DNA of 64,000 nucleotides from Oscillospiraceae bacterium (GCA_015063605.1 SVTV01000007.1:28923-92922); one strand, 5' to 3'; positions 1 through 10,501 are shown, numbered from the stretch's first letter. Program-made: numbers and translations. The notes: generated from the letters alone by a model not told the origin.

Positions 1-2
1 AC

Positions 3-1058
3 ATAAATCCCGCACTCGCCATTGCAAAACGTATAAAAAAGGAACAGCCCGACAGTGTCATAGAATTTGTAGGCACACCCAAGGGAATGGAAAACATCCT
101 TATCCCGAGAGAGGGCTACAAGATACATCACGTTGAGGTAATGGGCTTCAAAAGAAGCCTCAGCCCGAAAAATCTCAAGGCAGCATACCTTGCCGTCGAA
201 TCGGTATACAAGGCAAAAAAGATCATAAAGGAATTTGCGCCCGATATCGTTGTGGGAACAGGCGGATACGTCTGCTGGCCCGTATTGAAGGCTGCATCGT
301 CAATGGGCATCCCCACTCTTGTGCATGAGCAGAATGCCATCGCAGGCGTGACAGTAAAAATGCTTGCAAAGTATGTGGATAAGATACTCCTTGCCTTCGG
401 TGAAACGGCAAAGGAATTTTCCTGCCCCGAAAAGCTTGTCACGGTAGGCAATCCCGTAAACCCCGCAATGACAGAGGTGGCGGGAAGTGATTCACGCAGC
501 AAGCTCGGTATCACATCTCCCTATGTTCTCTCCTACGGCGGAAGTCTCGGAGCACGTCCCATAAATGAAGCCGTATTCGATATGCTCAACACATTCGGAA
601 AGGATTCGCCTTACAGATTCTCCCATGCATTCGGCAGGGGAACATACGATAAGTGGACGGAAAAAGCTAAGGAAACAGGGCTTGACAAAGCGGAGAACAT
701 AGAGCTTACCGATTACATCTACGATATGCCCGTAAGGATGTCTGCTGCGGATCTCGTAATATGCAGAGCAGGCGCTCTCACCTTAAGCGAGCTTGCCGTA
801 CTTAGGAAGCCCGCCATACTCATTCCCTCTCCATATGTTGCAAATAATCATCAGTTCAAAAACGCTTCCATGTATGCGCAAGCGGGAGCAGCGTATCTTC
901 TTGAGGAAAAGGATCTGACAAATGAAAAGCTTTCCGCAGTGATAGAAGAACTCCTTTCGGATCCCGGAAGATTATCCGAAATGCAGAAGAATCTTTCAGT
1001 CTTTGCGGTAAGCGATGCTGACGTAAAGATATATAATGTAATAAAAGAACTGCTATGA
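3..1058 (+). CDS. murG: MurG, lipid II-forming GlcNAc transferase (5' end outside window)
   Basis: This is the GT-B fold enzyme that adds GlcNAc to lipid I, giving lipid II, at the inner face of the cytoplasmic membrane. The frame is already open at base 3 and starts at INPALAIA, the segment that follows the N-terminal glycine-rich loop in MurG. About 15 residues are therefore missing: 351 are visible and the family is about 355 long. The HEQNAIAG segment, the SYGGSLGARPIN loop opening the C-terminal domain, and the RAGALTLSEL sugar-nucleotide-binding segment are all present. Its stop codon overlaps the next start in an ATGA, which suggests translational coupling to ftsQ. Confidence 0.95.
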   Translation: MNPALAIAKRIKKEQPDSVIEFVGTPKGMENILIPREGYKIHHVEVMGFKRSLSPKNLKAAYLAVESVYKAKKIIKEFAPDIVVGTGGYVCWPVLKAASSMGIPTLVHEQNAIAGVTVKMLAKYVDKILLAFGETAKEFSCPEKLVTVGNPVNPAMTEVAGSDSRSKLGITSPYVLSYGGSLGARPINEAVFDMLNTFGKDSPYRFSHAFGRGTYDKWTEKAKETGLDKAENIELTDYIYDMPVRMSAADLVICRAGALTLSELAVLRKPAILIPSPYVANNHQFKNASMYAQAGAAYLLEEKDLTNEKLSAVIEELLSDPGRLSEMQKNLSVFAVSDADVKIYNVIKELL

Positions 1059-1849
1059 ATACCCACGCCTTCGAAAAAGCTCACCAAACAAAGCTGTCGC
1101 GTCAAAAAAGTAAGATCATACTATTTATTGCGATAATCGCCGCAATACTTTTCGTTGCCGGTTATCTTTTGTCCGAGATCGTATTTGTCATAAAACATGT
1201 GGAGATAAATGAGCTCAGCATATATGACAAGAACGATATCTTGAACGATATCGGTCAGGTTGAAGGCTCTTCCCTTTTCTTTACATCCTTTGCGGATAAA
1301 AAAGAAGAGCTAAAAAGCAAATATCCTTATATTACGGATATAAAGGTGAAGCGTATACTCCCCGGTACAGTTTCCTTCAATGTGGTTGAGGACAGCGGTT
1401 CTCTGAGCATTAACGTGGGAAGCGAATTGTTTTTGCTTACCAAGGAGCTGAGAGTCATCTCCCTTCTTTCCGAATCTCTTGAATCGGAAAAGCTTCTGGG
1501 CGGAAATGTAAGAAGAATTAATCTTGTAACAGGCAAGGTCTCCAGATGCGTAACAGGCGAGATCCTGGAGTTCAGCGAAGCATATATAACCGAAGCCGTG
1601 GCGGACATATATTCCGCTTTGGTCGATTGCGGGATATCCGATAGAATATCCTACATCGACCTTACGAATAAGTTCTACATAAAGCTCGGATATGATGACA
1701 GATTCACCATACAGATGGGCGACTGGAAAAATGCGGTGGACAAGGTAAGGATGTTTATCAAGGTCTCCTCCGAGCTGAACGAAGATTCGACCGGTACCAT
1801 AGACGTTTCCGCAACAAGAGAAGCCATCGTTTCGCTCGATGACTTTTAA
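1055..1849 (+). CDS. ftsQ: FtsQ/DivIB-family cell division protein
   Basis: This is a bitopic divisome protein of 264 residues. A basic cytoplasmic N-terminus (about 1-20) is followed by one membrane segment (about 21-42) and an extracytoplasmic POTRA-like domain (about 46-117). That domain includes the SKYPYITDIKVKRILPGTV stretch typical of FtsQ/DivIB, and the longer beta domain follows it. In known relatives the protein links FtsL/FtsB to the septal synthase. The start is fixed by the ATGA overlap with murG. The order murG-ftsQ-ftsZ matches the Firmicute dcw cluster, although ftsA is absent. Sequence identity within this family is low, so the call leans on topology, the POTRA pattern and gene order. 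Confidence 0.88.
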   Translation: MNTHAFEKAHQTKLSRQKSKIILFIAIIAAILFVAGYLLSEIVFVIKHVEINELSIYDKNDILNDIGQVEGSSLFFTSFADKKEELKSKYPYITDIKVKRILPGTVSFNVVEDSGSLSINVGSELFLLTKELRVISLLSESLESEKLLGGNVRRINLVTGKVSRCVTGEILEFSEAYITEAVADIYSALVDCGISDRISYIDLTNKFYIKLGYDDRFTIQMGDWKNAVDKVRMFIKVSSELNEDSTGTIDVSATREAIVSLDDF

Positions 1850-1952
1850 GGGTGTTTTTCCCGAAAAAATGTACTTTACATGTCATTTTTGAGAAAAAAA
1901 GCCGATATTATAAAAAATATTAAAAAATATTAAAAAAATTTCAAAAAAAAGC

Positions 1953-1981
1953 TTGCAAAATCTTGCGTTTTCGTATAAAAT
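1953..1981 (+). promoter_or_regulatory. Probable sigma-A promoter of ftsZ
   Basis: A -35-like TTGCAA (1953-1958) and a -10-like TAAAAT (1976-1981) are 17 bases apart inside the very AT-rich ftsQ-ftsZ gap. The placement gives ftsZ its own promoter and an untranslated leader of roughly 95 bases. Read by eye only. Confidence 0.5.
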
Positions 1982-2083
1982 GTAAGGTAGAGAAAATATA
2001 TATGATTCCTTGGGGTGTTTTTGCCTCGCACGGATACTATAAATTTATTTACAGATGTACAATTCAGGAGGAATTTTAATATC

Positions 2084-3199
2084 ATGTCCCACGATTTCGA
2101 TTCAAATTACACCGACCTTGTTCAGATAAAGGTAGTAGGTGTCGGCGGCGGCGGAAATAACACCATCAACAGAATGATCGCCAACAAATCATCCGGCGTA
2201 GAATTTATCGCCATCAACACCGATAAGGCAGCTCTCGTTAAGTCTGAAGCTGACGTTAAGATAGCTATCGGCGAAAAGATAACAAAGGGCCACGGTGCAG
2301 GCGCTAACCCCGAAATAGGCAAAAGAGCCGCTGAAGAATCTCTCGAAGAAATTACGGAAGTACTCAAGGGTGCTGACATGCTCTTCCTTACAACAGGTAT
2401 GGGCGGCGGTACGGGAACAGGTGCTTCTCCCATAATCGCAAAGCTCGCTAAGGATATGGGTATCCTTACGGTTGCAGTAGTTACAAAGCCCTTCGCATTT
2501 GAAGGCAAGAGACGTATGGAGCAGGCTGAAAACGGTATCAAGGCTCTCAGCGAATTTGTTGACTCCCTTATCGTTATCCCCAATGAAAGACTCCGCCTCG
2601 TTTCCGAAACAAGGATCACTCTCCTCAACGCTTTCGAAATAGCTGACGGCGTTCTCTCCCGCGGTGTTCAGAGCATTTCCGAGCTCATCACATGCACAGG
2701 TATCGTTAACCTCGACTTCGCCGATGTAACCGCTATTATGAACAATGCAGGTCTTGCACACATGGGCGTAGGAAGCGGCAAGGGTAAGGACAAGGCTGAA
2801 CAGGCTGCCAAGATCGCTATATCCAGTCCTCTTCTCGAAACAAGCATTACAGGTGCGCGCGGTATTATCGTAAGCATCACAGGTTCTCCCGATATAGGAT
2901 TCGAAGAAGTTGAAATAGCTTCTCAGATGATCTCCAACGAAGCTCATCCCGATGCAAACATCATCTGGGGTGCTAACCTCGATCCCGAGCTTGAAGACGA
3001 AATGCGCGTAACCGTTATTGCTACAGGCTTTGACAGCGACAAGAAGAAGTCCGTTGCAAAGAAGGCTTCTCAGGATGCTCCCGCAGCTGACGATTCCGAA
3101 GACGAAAAGGCAAAGGAAAAGTCCACGGCTGACATCGACGAGGACGACATTGAGTATTTCGTAAAGATGCTCAGCCAGTCTAAGAAAAACAGAGAATAA
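2084..3199 (+). CDS. ftsZ: FtsZ, tubulin-like cell division GTPase
   Basis: FtsZ is the GTPase that polymerises into the Z-ring scaffold at midcell. I start the 371-residue protein at 2084 because a strong AGGAGG lies 9 bases upstream. The in-frame TTG at 2015 has no such site and would add residues not found in the family. The N-terminal KVVGVGGGG nucleotide loop (about 17-24), the tubulin signature GGGTGTG (107-113) and the NTDKAAL T3 region are intact. A charged, variable linker (about 325-355) leads to a C-terminal tail. Codon choice looks like that of a highly expressed gene. The endonuclease IV gene begins 6 bases after the stop and is probably co-transcribed. Confidence 0.97.
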   Translation: MSHDFDSNYTDLVQIKVVGVGGGGNNTINRMIANKSSGVEFIAINTDKAALVKSEADVKIAIGEKITKGHGAGANPEIGKRAAEESLEEITEVLKGADMLFLTTGMGGGTGTGASPIIAKLAKDMGILTVAVVTKPFAFEGKRRMEQAENGIKALSEFVDSLIVIPNERLRLVSETRITLLNAFEIADGVLSRGVQSISELITCTGIVNLDFADVTAIMNNAGLAHMGVGSGKGKDKAEQAAKIAISSPLLETSITGARGIIVSITGSPDIGFEEVEIASQMISNEAHPDANIIWGANLDPELEDEMRVTVIATGFDSDKKKSVAKKASQDAPAADDSEDEKAKEKSTADIDEDDIEYFVKMLSQSKKNRE

Positions 3200-3205
3200 T
3201 TAATA

Positions 3206-4036
3206 ATGCGAATAGGCTGTCATCTTTCTTCATCCAAGGGCTTTTGCCATATGGCGGAGGAGGCTCTGTCCATCGGTGCAAACACTTTTCAGTTTTTCAC
3301 CCGTAATCCGCGCGGAGGAAGTGCAAAAGAATTGGATGAAAATGATATTGCAAGATTCAAGACATTGTGTGCGGAACAAGGATTGAAGCATATTCTGGCT
3401 CACGCCCCCTATACTCTCAATCCCTGCTCTGCCGATGAGCGCATAAAAGAATTCACTCTCAACACTCTTTCCGACGATATTTCCCGTATGGAAAGGATTC
3501 CGGGAAACATGTACAATCTCCATCCCGGAAGTCATGTGGGCAACGGTGCCGAATTCGGAATCAACGCTCTTGCGGAGCTTCTTATTAAGGTGCTTCCGGG
3601 TGCCCGCAACACTTACGTTCTCCTTGAGACCATGTCGGGAAAAGGTACGGAGATCGGCAGAAGCTTCGAAGAGCTGCGAGAAGTGATCGACCGTGTCGAA
3701 GGTCATGAAATGGTTGGAGTTTGTCTCGATACATGTCATGTATATGATGCGGGCTATGATGTAGTGGGAGATCTTGACGGTGTCCTTACAAAGTTCGATA
3801 ATGTTATCGGATTGAAGCGTCTGAAGGCTGTTCATATAAACGACTCAAAAAATCCCTTCTCTTCTCATAAGGACCGACACGAGGTAATAGGCGGCGGTTC
3901 TCTCGGCAACGAAGCCTTTAAGCGTATTATCAACCATCCCGCTCTTTCATCCCTTCCCTTTTATCTGGAAACTCCAAATGATCTTGACGGATATAAAGCT
4001 GAGATCGCTTTTCTGCGCAGCTTATATAAGCAATAG
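3206..4036 (+). CDS. nfo: Endonuclease IV (AP endonuclease family 2)
   Basis: This 276-residue TIM-barrel enzyme would cleave DNA 5' of abasic sites and remove damaged 3' ends in base-excision repair. The family's trinuclear zinc-site motifs are recognisable: [35 protein letters not shown] followed by [14 protein letters not shown], and YLETPND near the C-terminus. Length is normal for bacterial Nfo. There is only a poor ribosome-binding site, and the start is 6 bases after the ftsZ stop, so translation may depend on readthrough from ftsZ. A good terminator follows directly. Confidence 0.95.
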   Translation: MRIGCHLSSSKGFCHMAEEALSIGANTFQFFTRNPRGGSAKELDENDIARFKTLCAEQGLKHILAHAPYTLNPCSADERIKEFTLNTLSDDISRMERIPGNMYNLHPGSHVGNGAEFGINALAELLIKVLPGARNTYVLLETMSGKGTEIGRSFEELREVIDRVEGHEMVGVCLDTCHVYDAGYDVVGDLDGVLTKFDNVIGLKRLKAVHINDSKNPFSSHKDRHEVIGGGSLGNEAFKRIINHPALSSLPFYLETPNDLDGYKAEIAFLRSLYKQ

Positions 4037-4043
4037 ACTTTCT

Positions 4044-4071
4044 GTCCGGAAATTTACTTTCCGGACTTTTT
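4044..4071 (+). terminator. Intrinsic terminator after nfo
   Basis: A perfect 9-bp stem, GTCCGGAAA (4044-4052) with TTTCCGGAC (4058-4066), has a 5-base loop and is followed by five T residues. It ends the ftsZ-nfo transcript. Confidence 0.9.
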
Positions 4072-4119
4072 AACCTTTGTTTATCATTTAATCTTTACGT
4101 AATAAAAAGGAGACATATC

Positions 4120-4755
4120 ATGGCATATTGCAAACATTGCGGCACAAACAACGGCGACGATGTTAAATTCTGTACTTCCTGCGGACAGCCTATGACTGCA
4201 TCCAACGAGCAGAAAGCTCCCGAACAGAAAAACGAACAGACCGTACCCGAAAAGGAACAGCTTTCCGCGCAGGCTCAGCCTGCTCCCCAGAATGAATCCG
4301 CAAATTCTTATCAAAATCAGCAGCAGCCTCACGTTCAGGATCCTAATCCTTATCAGCAAGCTCAGGCTCAATACCAAGCTCCTCCCATGCAGAATCCCAA
4401 TCCCTATCAGCAGCAGTATCAGCAATATCAACAGCCCGGTAACGGCTACTATGCACCGCAGAGCTTTGCGGATCCTTATGCCGAGCCTCCCAAGGGCAGC
4501 AGATATGCGCCTCTTTCTCCCTGGGCTTACATGGGTTACTTCCTGCTTTTCTCAATTCCCTGTATCGGACTTATAGCGCTGATCGTATTGGCATTTGTGG
4601 GAGACAACGAAAACAGAAAGAACTTCGCAAGAGGATACCTCCTTTACGGGCTCATTATTACCTTGATAAGCATAATTACGCTTATCGGTGCCGGCGCCGC
4701 TATCGGTTCCATCATAGAAGATATTATCTATGAATTTGGCGGTATGTATTATTAA
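4120..4755 (+). CDS. Zinc-ribbon membrane protein with a Q/P/N/Y-rich linker
   Basis: This 211-residue protein has three parts. First comes an N-terminal zinc ribbon with Cys4, Cys7, Cys18 and Cys21 (CKHC...CTSC). Next is a low-complexity linker (about 27-125) rich in Gln, Pro, Asn and Tyr with repeated NPYQQ-like units. Last is a C-terminal pair of membrane segments (about 138-162 and 173-203) separated by a short charged loop. This layout is common among Firmicute proteins of unknown role. AAGGAG lies 7 bases before the start. The gene sits alone between two terminators. I infer a membrane protein with a cytosolic zinc ribbon and no enzymatic role that can be read from sequence. Confidence 0.8.
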   Translation: MAYCKHCGTNNGDDVKFCTSCGQPMTASNEQKAPEQKNEQTVPEKEQLSAQAQPAPQNESANSYQNQQQPHVQDPNPYQQAQAQYQAPPMQNPNPYQQQYQQYQQPGNGYYAPQSFADPYAEPPKGSRYAPLSPWAYMGYFLLFSIPCIGLIALIVLAFVGDNENRKNFARGYLLYGLIITLISIITLIGAGAAIGSIIEDIIYEFGGMYY

Positions 4756-4776
4756 ATCTACATATTTTTTAAATAG

Positions 4777-4810
4777 GCCGCAGACTTTTCCGTCTGCGGC
4801 TTTAAATTTG
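4777..4810 (+). terminator. Intrinsic terminator after the zinc-ribbon gene
   Basis: A perfect 9-bp stem, GCCGCAGAC (4777-4785) with GTCTGCGGC (4792-4800), is followed by TTTAAATTT. Confidence 0.85.
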
Positions 4811-4827
4811 CGTCTGTTTTCTTTTTT

Positions 4828-5534
4828 AGAGCGGTATTTGTTCAGGCACAGATAGACAAGGCAAAGAACAGCAAAACGCATCCGAGAGAATTGTCTTATG
4901 ACGAAGCTCTTGAGGAAGTGGTAGCGGACTCTTGCTAAGCTATGCTTACCGATACGGATATTGTATCGAAAATAGCGGAGCTTAAAGCCAAGGACGAAAG
5001 CTTGTGGGAAAAGATCCGTGACTTTTTCATAGACCTTGCCGACAGAATCAAGGCGGCTTATGAAAATTTGGCTCCCTTGATAGTGAGAACCACGAACATC
5101 ACGATAACAATACAGTTAATGACTATATAGCGTTTGACCATAAATTATACGCTTTAGGGAAAGACAAAAACGGTCATATAGCATTGGACAGCGAACAAGT
5201 CAAATCCGCAACCGACAACATCGGTACTTTTGACGAAAGCAATCCGGATATCCGTTATTCCGCACGTACCGAGGATGCGGAAAACCGCACACCCGATATG
5301 AGCGACATTGCGAGAAGCACGGTGAAGATTGCCAATGCCCATGGAACCACCGTAGAAACGCAGGATTTTGCGGATATGAGCGATAACGCACCCGAAGCAT
5401 TATGGAATGAGGCAAGCAGAAAAATCGTTCTTAACGCAAAAGCGAAGCGAAATGCGGCGATGCTTCCGGGACACGAAATGTTCCCAAGGAGCATAAGCAA
5501 AGAACCGTATTATACAAACAAAAAGCACTTATGA
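4828..5534 (+). pseudogene. Decayed C-terminal fragment of a large phage/ICE polyvalent protein
   Basis: This stretch fills the gap between the zinc-ribbon gene and metK. One frame from about 4828 reads HPRELSYDEALEEVVADSC, then a TAA at 4936-4938, then continues in the same frame with AMLTDTDIVSKIAELK up to about 5070. A second frame then carries DHKLYALGKDKNGHIALDS, QVKSATDNIGTFDE and SNPDIRYS, followed by a region ending KIVLNAKAKRNAAMLPGHE. I recall these phrases from the C-terminal parts of large Firmicute prophage/ICE proteins (MuF/polyvalent type), where a metallopeptidase-like HE motif can occur. The stop looks like a CAA-to-TAA change, and the frame switch looks like an internal deletion. 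No intact start, ribosome-binding site or mobility gene accompanies it. Confidence 0.72.
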
Positions 5535-5577
5535 AGGCCGCCGAACAGACATGTTCAAAAACGAGCTCATAAGTGCT
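5516..5577 (-). terminator. Terminator of the metK-end operon
   Basis: On the minus strand an 11-bp perfect stem, AGCACTTATGA with TCATAAGTGCT (plus-strand 5567-5577 and 5524-5534), encloses about 32 bases and is followed by a T-rich run. It lies just downstream of metK and overlaps the last codons of the phage remnant on the other strand. Confidence 0.75.
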
Positions 5578-5588
5578 GAATTTATTTG

Positions 5589-6707
5589 TCAGATATTAAG
5601 ATCTGTCTTTTCCCAAAGAACTCCGAGATCCTCTCTTCCCATATGACCGTAGGAGGAAAGAGGTGTATAGATGGGCGCTTTAAGTCCGAAGCGCTCGATT
5701 ATTCCCGCAGGAGAAAGGTCTACCAATGACATAAGCTTTTCGGAAATAAGCTCATCCTTGATCTTACCTGTGCCGAATGTCTCAGTGAATACGGAAACGG
5801 GCTGAGCTATACCGATAGCGTAGCTGAGCTGTATCTCGCATTTTTTTGCCAATCCCGCTTTTACGACATTTTTCGCAAGATAACGAGCGGCATAAGCGGC
5901 ACTTCTGTCAACCTTTGTCGGGTCTTTTCCGGAGAAGCATCCGCCGCCGTGACGTGCGCATCCGCCGTATGTATCCACAATGATCTTACGTCCCGTAAGA
6001 CCCGTGTCACCCATGGGACCGCCAATACAGAAGCGTCCTGTGGGATTTATGAAATACTTTGTATCGCTGTCAAGAAGATCGGAGGGAATAATAAACTTCA
6101 CTACCTTTTCAATGATATCGGCACGAAGCTTATCCATATCGGCATTTTCATCATGCTGAGATGAAACCACCACGGTATCGACTCTCTTGGGATTTCCTTC
6201 AGAATCATACTCTATTGTAACCTGAGTCTTTCCGTCAGGTCTCAGCTCGTTCATCTCGCCGGATTTTCTTACATCGGTAAGTCTCTTTGCAAGCTTATGA
6301 GCAAGTGAGATGGTAAGAGGCATAAGCTCGGGAGTTTCATCGCATGCATATCCGAACATCATACCCTGGTCACCCGCACCCGATCTGTCAACGCCGAGAG
6401 CTATATCGGGAGACTGAGCATGGATAGAGCTGAGAACTGCACAAGTATTGCAGTCAAAGCCAAATTCCGCTCTGTCGTACCCTATTTCTCTTACTGCTTT
6501 TCTTACTATATCCTGAATATTGTATTCGGCAGATGTTGTTATCTCACCCATTACGGACACGATACCCGTTGTCGCAAATGTCTCGCAGGCAACTCTTGCA
6601 TCCTTGTCCTGACTTAATATCGCATCCAAAACGGAATCGGATACCCTGTCACATAATTTATCGGGATGTCCTTCCGTAACCGATTCGGAAGTAAATAATC
6701 TTTTCAT
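5589..6707 (-). CDS. metK: S-adenosylmethionine synthetase
   Basis: MetK makes S-adenosylmethionine from methionine and ATP in the cytosol. I start at 6707 because the protein then opens [17 protein letters not shown], the canonical family N-terminus, with AAGG just upstream. Longer in-frame starts add an Arg-rich extension unlike the family. Both signatures are seen: [12 protein letters not shown], and the P-loop-like [16 protein letters not shown], which has Cys where Ala is more usual. The 372-residue length is slightly short of the usual 380-400. It is the last gene of the run that starts at the DUF2232 gene, 113 bases after ftsH. No SAM-riboswitch-like element is visible upstream. Confidence 0.96.
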   Translation of the reverse strand: MKRLFTSESVTEGHPDKLCDRVSDSVLDAILSQDKDARVACETFATTGIVSVMGEITTSAEYNIQDIVRKAVREIGYDRAEFGFDCNTCAVLSSIHAQSPDIALGVDRSGAGDQGMMFGYACDETPELMPLTISLAHKLAKRLTDVRKSGEMNELRPDGKTQVTIEYDSEGNPKRVDTVVVSSQHDENADMDKLRADIIEKVVKFIIPSDLLDSDTKYFINPTGRFCIGGPMGDTGLTGRKIIVDTYGGCARHGGGCFSGKDPTKVDRSAAYAARYLAKNVVKAGLAKKCEIQLSYAIGIAQPVSVFTETFGTGKIKDELISEKLMSLVDLSPAGIIERFGLKAPIYTPLSSYGHMGREDLGVLWEKTDLNI

Positions 6708-6820
6708 TACCTTAGTCTTTCCTTTCGTACAAAACCGAAGTCGGAGAAGCTTGTCCGCAGTGCTCATTCTGTGAAGATTTCGAATAAGCCGATATCTGCG
6801 GGCAAGCCGCAAACCTCTAT

Positions 6821-8818
6821 TTATTCTTTTTTGGTCGTTTTATCTTCATTCTCGGAGGAAGCATCAGCGCTCTCGGATGATGCAGCCGCTTCAGCCGCCG
6901 CCTGCTCGCTCTTTATTCTGTCTTCCTCGCGCTTTTGCTCGTTCTGCTGATTGCTTGCGAATATCTTATCAGCCTTGATCTGTTCGATCTCCTCCATAGT
7001 AGCATCCGTGGTCATTGCCTTTTCAAACTGATCCGCATCCATCATTTCATTCTTGATGAGGAATCCCGCTATGAAGTGGAGCTTATCGCTATGCTCTGTA
7101 AGAATTCTTTCCGCTTCGTTATAAGCCTTGTTGATGACCTTCATTACTTCATCGTCTATCATGGCTGCTATCTTTTCGGAATAGTTTCTCGTGTTATTGA
7201 AATCCTTTCCGAGGAATACTTCCGAGTGGCCCGTACCGTATACAATAGGACCGAGGTCGTCACTCATACCGTACTGAGTTACCATCTTACGTGCAAGATT
7301 TGTTGCACGCTCAATATCATTGGAAGCGCCTGTGGATATATCGTTGAGAACGAGCTTCTCGGCAACACGTCCGCCGAGCAATGTGATAATTTCTTCCTCG
7401 ATCTCTATCTTTGACATATAGGACTTATCCTGCTGAGGAATGGACAATGTATAACCGCCCGCTCTTCCGCTGGGAACAACGGATATCTGATGAACGGGAT
7501 CCTGTGTTTCCAAAAAGCGTGTAACGATCGCATGGCCCGCTTCGTGATAAGCGGTAAGCTTTTTGTCCTTCTCGGTTATCACCTTGCTCTTCTTGGGAGT
7601 TCCCACTATCTCCTTCAATGTAGCTTCCTCAAGCTCGTCATTTCCGATAAGCTTCTTTCCCTTGCGTGCCGCAAGAAGCGCCGCCTCATTAAGGATATTT
7701 GCAAGATCCGCACCCGTGAAGCCTACCGTTGTCTTTGCAAGATTCGTAAGGTTGACGTCTGATTCAAAGGGCTTACCCTTTGCATGGACCTTGAGTATCT
7801 CTTCTCTTCCCTTGATATCGGGATAATTTACAGTTACCTGTCTGTCGAAGCGTCCCGGTCTGAGAAGTGCGGGGTCAAGTATGTCGGGACGGTTTGTCGC
7901 CGCCATTACTATAACGCCTTCGTTGCTTCCGAATCCGTCCATTTCAACAAGAAGCTGGTTAAGTGTCTGTTCTCTTTCGTCATGTCCGCCGCCGAGACCT
8001 GCACCTCTGTGACGTCCCACAGCATCTATTTCGTCGATGAATACGATGCTGGGAGAATTTTTCTTTGCGGTATCGAAAAGGTCTCTTACTCTCGATGCGC
8101 CGACGCCGACGTACATTTCAACGAAGTCGGAGCCTGATATGGAATAGAAGGGAACCTTAGCTTCGCCCGCAACAGCCTTAGCAAGCAGAGTCTTACCTGT
8201 ACCGGGAGGGCCTACGAGAAGAACACCGTGGGGTATTCTCGCACCAAGCTCCTGATACTTACCCGGATTCTTAAGAAAATCTACTATTTCCCAAAGCTCT
8301 TCCTTTTCCTCGTCGGCACCTGCCACATCGGTGAAAAGGATACGCTTCTTTTCATCTGAGCCCATCTTGGCGCGGGCTTTTCCGAAGCTGGATATTTTTC
8401 CGCCCTTGCCTCCCATTGCTGTGTTGGCAATGTAAATGTAGAAAAATATAATCACTGCCAAAACAATGATATAAGGCATAAACTGGAGCCACCAGGGGGT
8501 CTCCTTGGGAGCCTCATAATTATACTTTGTTATGATTCCCTTGTCAAACTGCTCCTGTATAAGATCGCCTACGTGCTCTTCAAACAAATAAAGATCTCTT
8601 ACACGGAACACTACTTCCTTACCGTCAGTAGTCTTTATATTAAGATAATTGCCTGTATCAACAGAGAATTCTTTTACCTTTTCCTCCTTGAAAAGCTTGA
8701 CGATATCACTGTAGCCCAGCTCCTCAATCTCGGTATTGCTCAAAAGCATATTCACTACTACCAACACCGCAATTATCATAACGGCATAGAAGATTATTAT
8801 TTTTACGCTGTTTTTCAT
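6821..8818 (-). CDS. ftsH: FtsH, membrane-anchored ATP-dependent zinc protease
   Basis: FtsH is a hexameric AAA+ protease that degrades membrane and short-lived cytosolic proteins. The preferred start at 8818 gives [13 protein letters not shown], the usual FtsH opening; a GGGGGG lies 3 bases upstream. An alternative ATG at 8857 would add 13 residues. With the 8818 start, transmembrane segments lie at about 5-25 and 110-131 around a periplasm-side domain. Walker A GPPGTGKT is at 203-210, followed by Walker [12 protein letters not shown] and the second-region-of-homology arginines. The zinc motif HEAGH is at 425-429. The C-terminal tail (about 610-665) is Glu/Ser/Ala-rich. In many Firmicutes hpt sits between tilS and ftsH; here it does not. 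Confidence 0.96.
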   Translation of the reverse strand: MKNSVKIIIFYAVMIIAVLVVVNMLLSNTEIEELGYSDIVKLFKEEKVKEFSVDTGNYLNIKTTDGKEVVFRVRDLYLFEEHVGDLIQEQFDKGIITKYNYEAPKETPWWLQFMPYIIVLAVIIFFYIYIANTAMGGKGGKISSFGKARAKMGSDEKKRILFTDVAGADEEKEELWEIVDFLKNPGKYQELGARIPHGVLLVGPPGTGKTLLAKAVAGEAKVPFYSISGSDFVEMYVGVGASRVRDLFDTAKKNSPSIVFIDEIDAVGRHRGAGLGGGHDEREQTLNQLLVEMDGFGSNEGVIVMAATNRPDILDPALLRPGRFDRQVTVNYPDIKGREEILKVHAKGKPFESDVNLTNLAKTTVGFTGADLANILNEAALLAARKGKKLIGNDELEEATLKEIVGTPKKSKVITEKDKKLTAYHEAGHAIVTRFLETQDPVHQISVVPSGRAGGYTLSIPQQDKSYMSKIEIEEEIITLLGGRVAEKLVLNDISTGASNDIERATNLARKMVTQYGMSDDLGPIVYGTGHSEVFLGKDFNNTRNYSEKIAAMIDDEVMKVINKAYNEAERILTEHSDKLHFIAGFLIKNEMMDADQFEKAMTTDATMEEIEQIKADKIFASNQQNEQKREEDRIKSEQAAAEAAASSESADASSENEDKTTKKE

Positions 8819-8941
8819 ATACCCCCCGATCGACATGTATTTGCCCGAAAAGGACATTGTCTTTATGTGAGTTATAAACCGTAATATATACGGATAATGA
8901 TACTGTTTTATAAAGCTCCCGACAAAAGGTATCTCCTTTTA

Positions 8942-10501
8942 TCAAGGCTGTGCTTTTATGATGTATGTTATTTTTACAAGGCTTTCATCCGAAGCCTTAT
9001 CCTTGCCGTCTGATCTCAGCGGATTGCATCTGTCGCACACTGTCCCGCCGGGTACCCAGACAATACCTTCGCTGTCGCAAAGCACGGGGACAGAATTTCT
9101 CTTATGAGACGGAACTCCCGCTTCCGCAAGGATATTCTTTATACTGTGAGACATACCGCCGTAAACGACCTTGTCTCCGTTTTTACGCATTCTGACATAT
9201 AAACCTCTGTTCATAATTTCGAGATCAACATATATCGTCATGCTTTTTTTATCGGTTTTTTCGGGAACATCGAAAAATGTACATTTCTCCGCAGAAATGA
9301 TACATTCCGCAAAGGAAATATCATTCTCACCGAATGAAATCGGTATCCGCTTTTCCTCATCATCCCCTACATCGGATACTCCCGGAAATGATATATCCGT
9401 ATTCTTTCCTCTGCTGCGGCTGTTATGCTCCTTTTCGATAAAGCCGAAGGTTTCTCTTTCGAAAACACACACAATCCCGTTTCCGAGAACTATTTCTTTA
9501 CCGATATGGGAAGCTTTGTCTCGTTGGATCTTCAAAAGAAGATCACGTATAGCCTCAAACCGTTCCCTTGTGAGGGATGAAGCTTTTTCCTTCGGAAGCA
9601 TTCTGAACAGATACTCATACAGTACCGCCCGTCGGTTTTCATCTGCGGCAAGAGATACTGCGGGACTCAGGAGGGCAAATCCGCTGCCTCCTATGTCTAT
9701 ATTATCCTCAAAAACAGCATCGCATTCGTCTTTTATCAGTCCGTGATAATTTTCAGCCTCGACCGTCAACTCACGGATGCTTTTTTCAAAGGACGGATTC
9801 AACCTTTTCATCCGAGGAATGATCTCATGTCTGATAAGATTTCTTGCGTATACCGTGTCATTATTCGTACTGTCCGTAACATACGGCAAGGAATTTATCC
9901 TTACGTATTCCATGACCTCATCGGTCGTCAGAGAAATTATGGGACGAATAAGCTTTACGCCATTCTTATCCGATGAAGCGCTAAGATCCCTTACGGCAGG
10001 TATTCCCGAAACTGATATAAGACCCTTTCCGCGGATCATATTGAAAAGCACCGTTTCACACTGATCCGAAAGCGTATGCGCCGTTGCTATCCTGTCAAAT
10101 CCGTGCTTTTCGGAAAGCTCGCCGAAAAATTCATAACGGGCATCCCTTGCTGCTTCTTCAACGCTCTTCTTTTCATCCTTTGCCTTTTTCGGAATATCAA
10201 CACGCTTTGCAAAAAATTCAATACCGTATCCTTCGCACAGCTTCCTTGAAAATCCCTCATCTCTCAAGGCTTCCTCACCGCGAATCATATGATTCAAGTG
10301 GCAGGCGCCCAAAGAGATACCGTATTTTTCCGATATTTTTGAAAGGATATCGGTAAGGCACACCGAATCCTTCCCCCCCGATAAAGCGATCAGTATCTTA
10401 CTGCCTCTTTCAAGCATTGAGCACTCTTCTATGGTGCTTATCGCCTTCTCGATCAGCTCATCGGATCGTTTTAAATCATTCCTGTCCTTCAAGTCTGTCA
10501 T
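8942..10501 (-). CDS. tilS: tRNA(Ile)-lysidine synthetase
   Basis: TilS attaches lysine to C34 of the CAU-anticodon tRNA-Ile, so that it reads AUA. The PP-loop SGGKDS is at 41-46, followed by the family's GACHLNHMIRGEEA and IATAHTLSDQCETVLFN segments. A C-terminal domain contains the conserved MSHSIKNILAEAGVP...VPVLCD stretch. At 519 residues it is longer than the E. coli enzyme, and the excess lies in the linker before the C-terminal domain. The start ATG lies inside the 3' end of dnaB, overlapping by 26 bases, so the two are probably translationally coupled. Confidence 0.94.
   Translation of the reverse strand: MTDLKDRNDLKRSDELIEKAISTIEECSMLERGSKILIALSGGKDSVCLTDILSKISEKYGISLGACHLNHMIRGEEALRDEGFSRKLCEGYGIEFFAKRVDIPKKAKDEKKSVEEAARDARYEFFGELSEKHGFDRIATAHTLSDQCETVLFNMIRGKGLISVSGIPAVRDLSASSDKNGVKLIRPIISLTTDEVMEYVRINSLPYVTDSTNNDTVYARNLIRHEIIPRMKRLNPSFEKSIRELTVEAENYHGLIKDECDAVFEDNIDIGGSGFALLSPAVSLAADENRRAVLYEYLFRMLPKEKASSLTRERFEAIRDLLLKIQRDKASHIGKEIVLGNGIVCVFERETFGFIEKEHNSRSRGKNTDISFPGVSDVGDDEEKRIPISFGENDISFAECIISAEKCTFFDVPEKTDKKSMTIYVDLEIMNRGLYVRMRKNGDKVVYGGMSHSIKNILAEAGVPSHKRNSVPVLCDSEGIVWVPGGTVCDRCNPLRSDGKDKASDESLVKITYIIKAQP

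Noticed and set aside
6708..6820. SAM riboswitch upstream of metK
   Set aside because: The 113-base ftsH-metK gap lacks the multi-stem layout and terminator expected of a SAM-I element.
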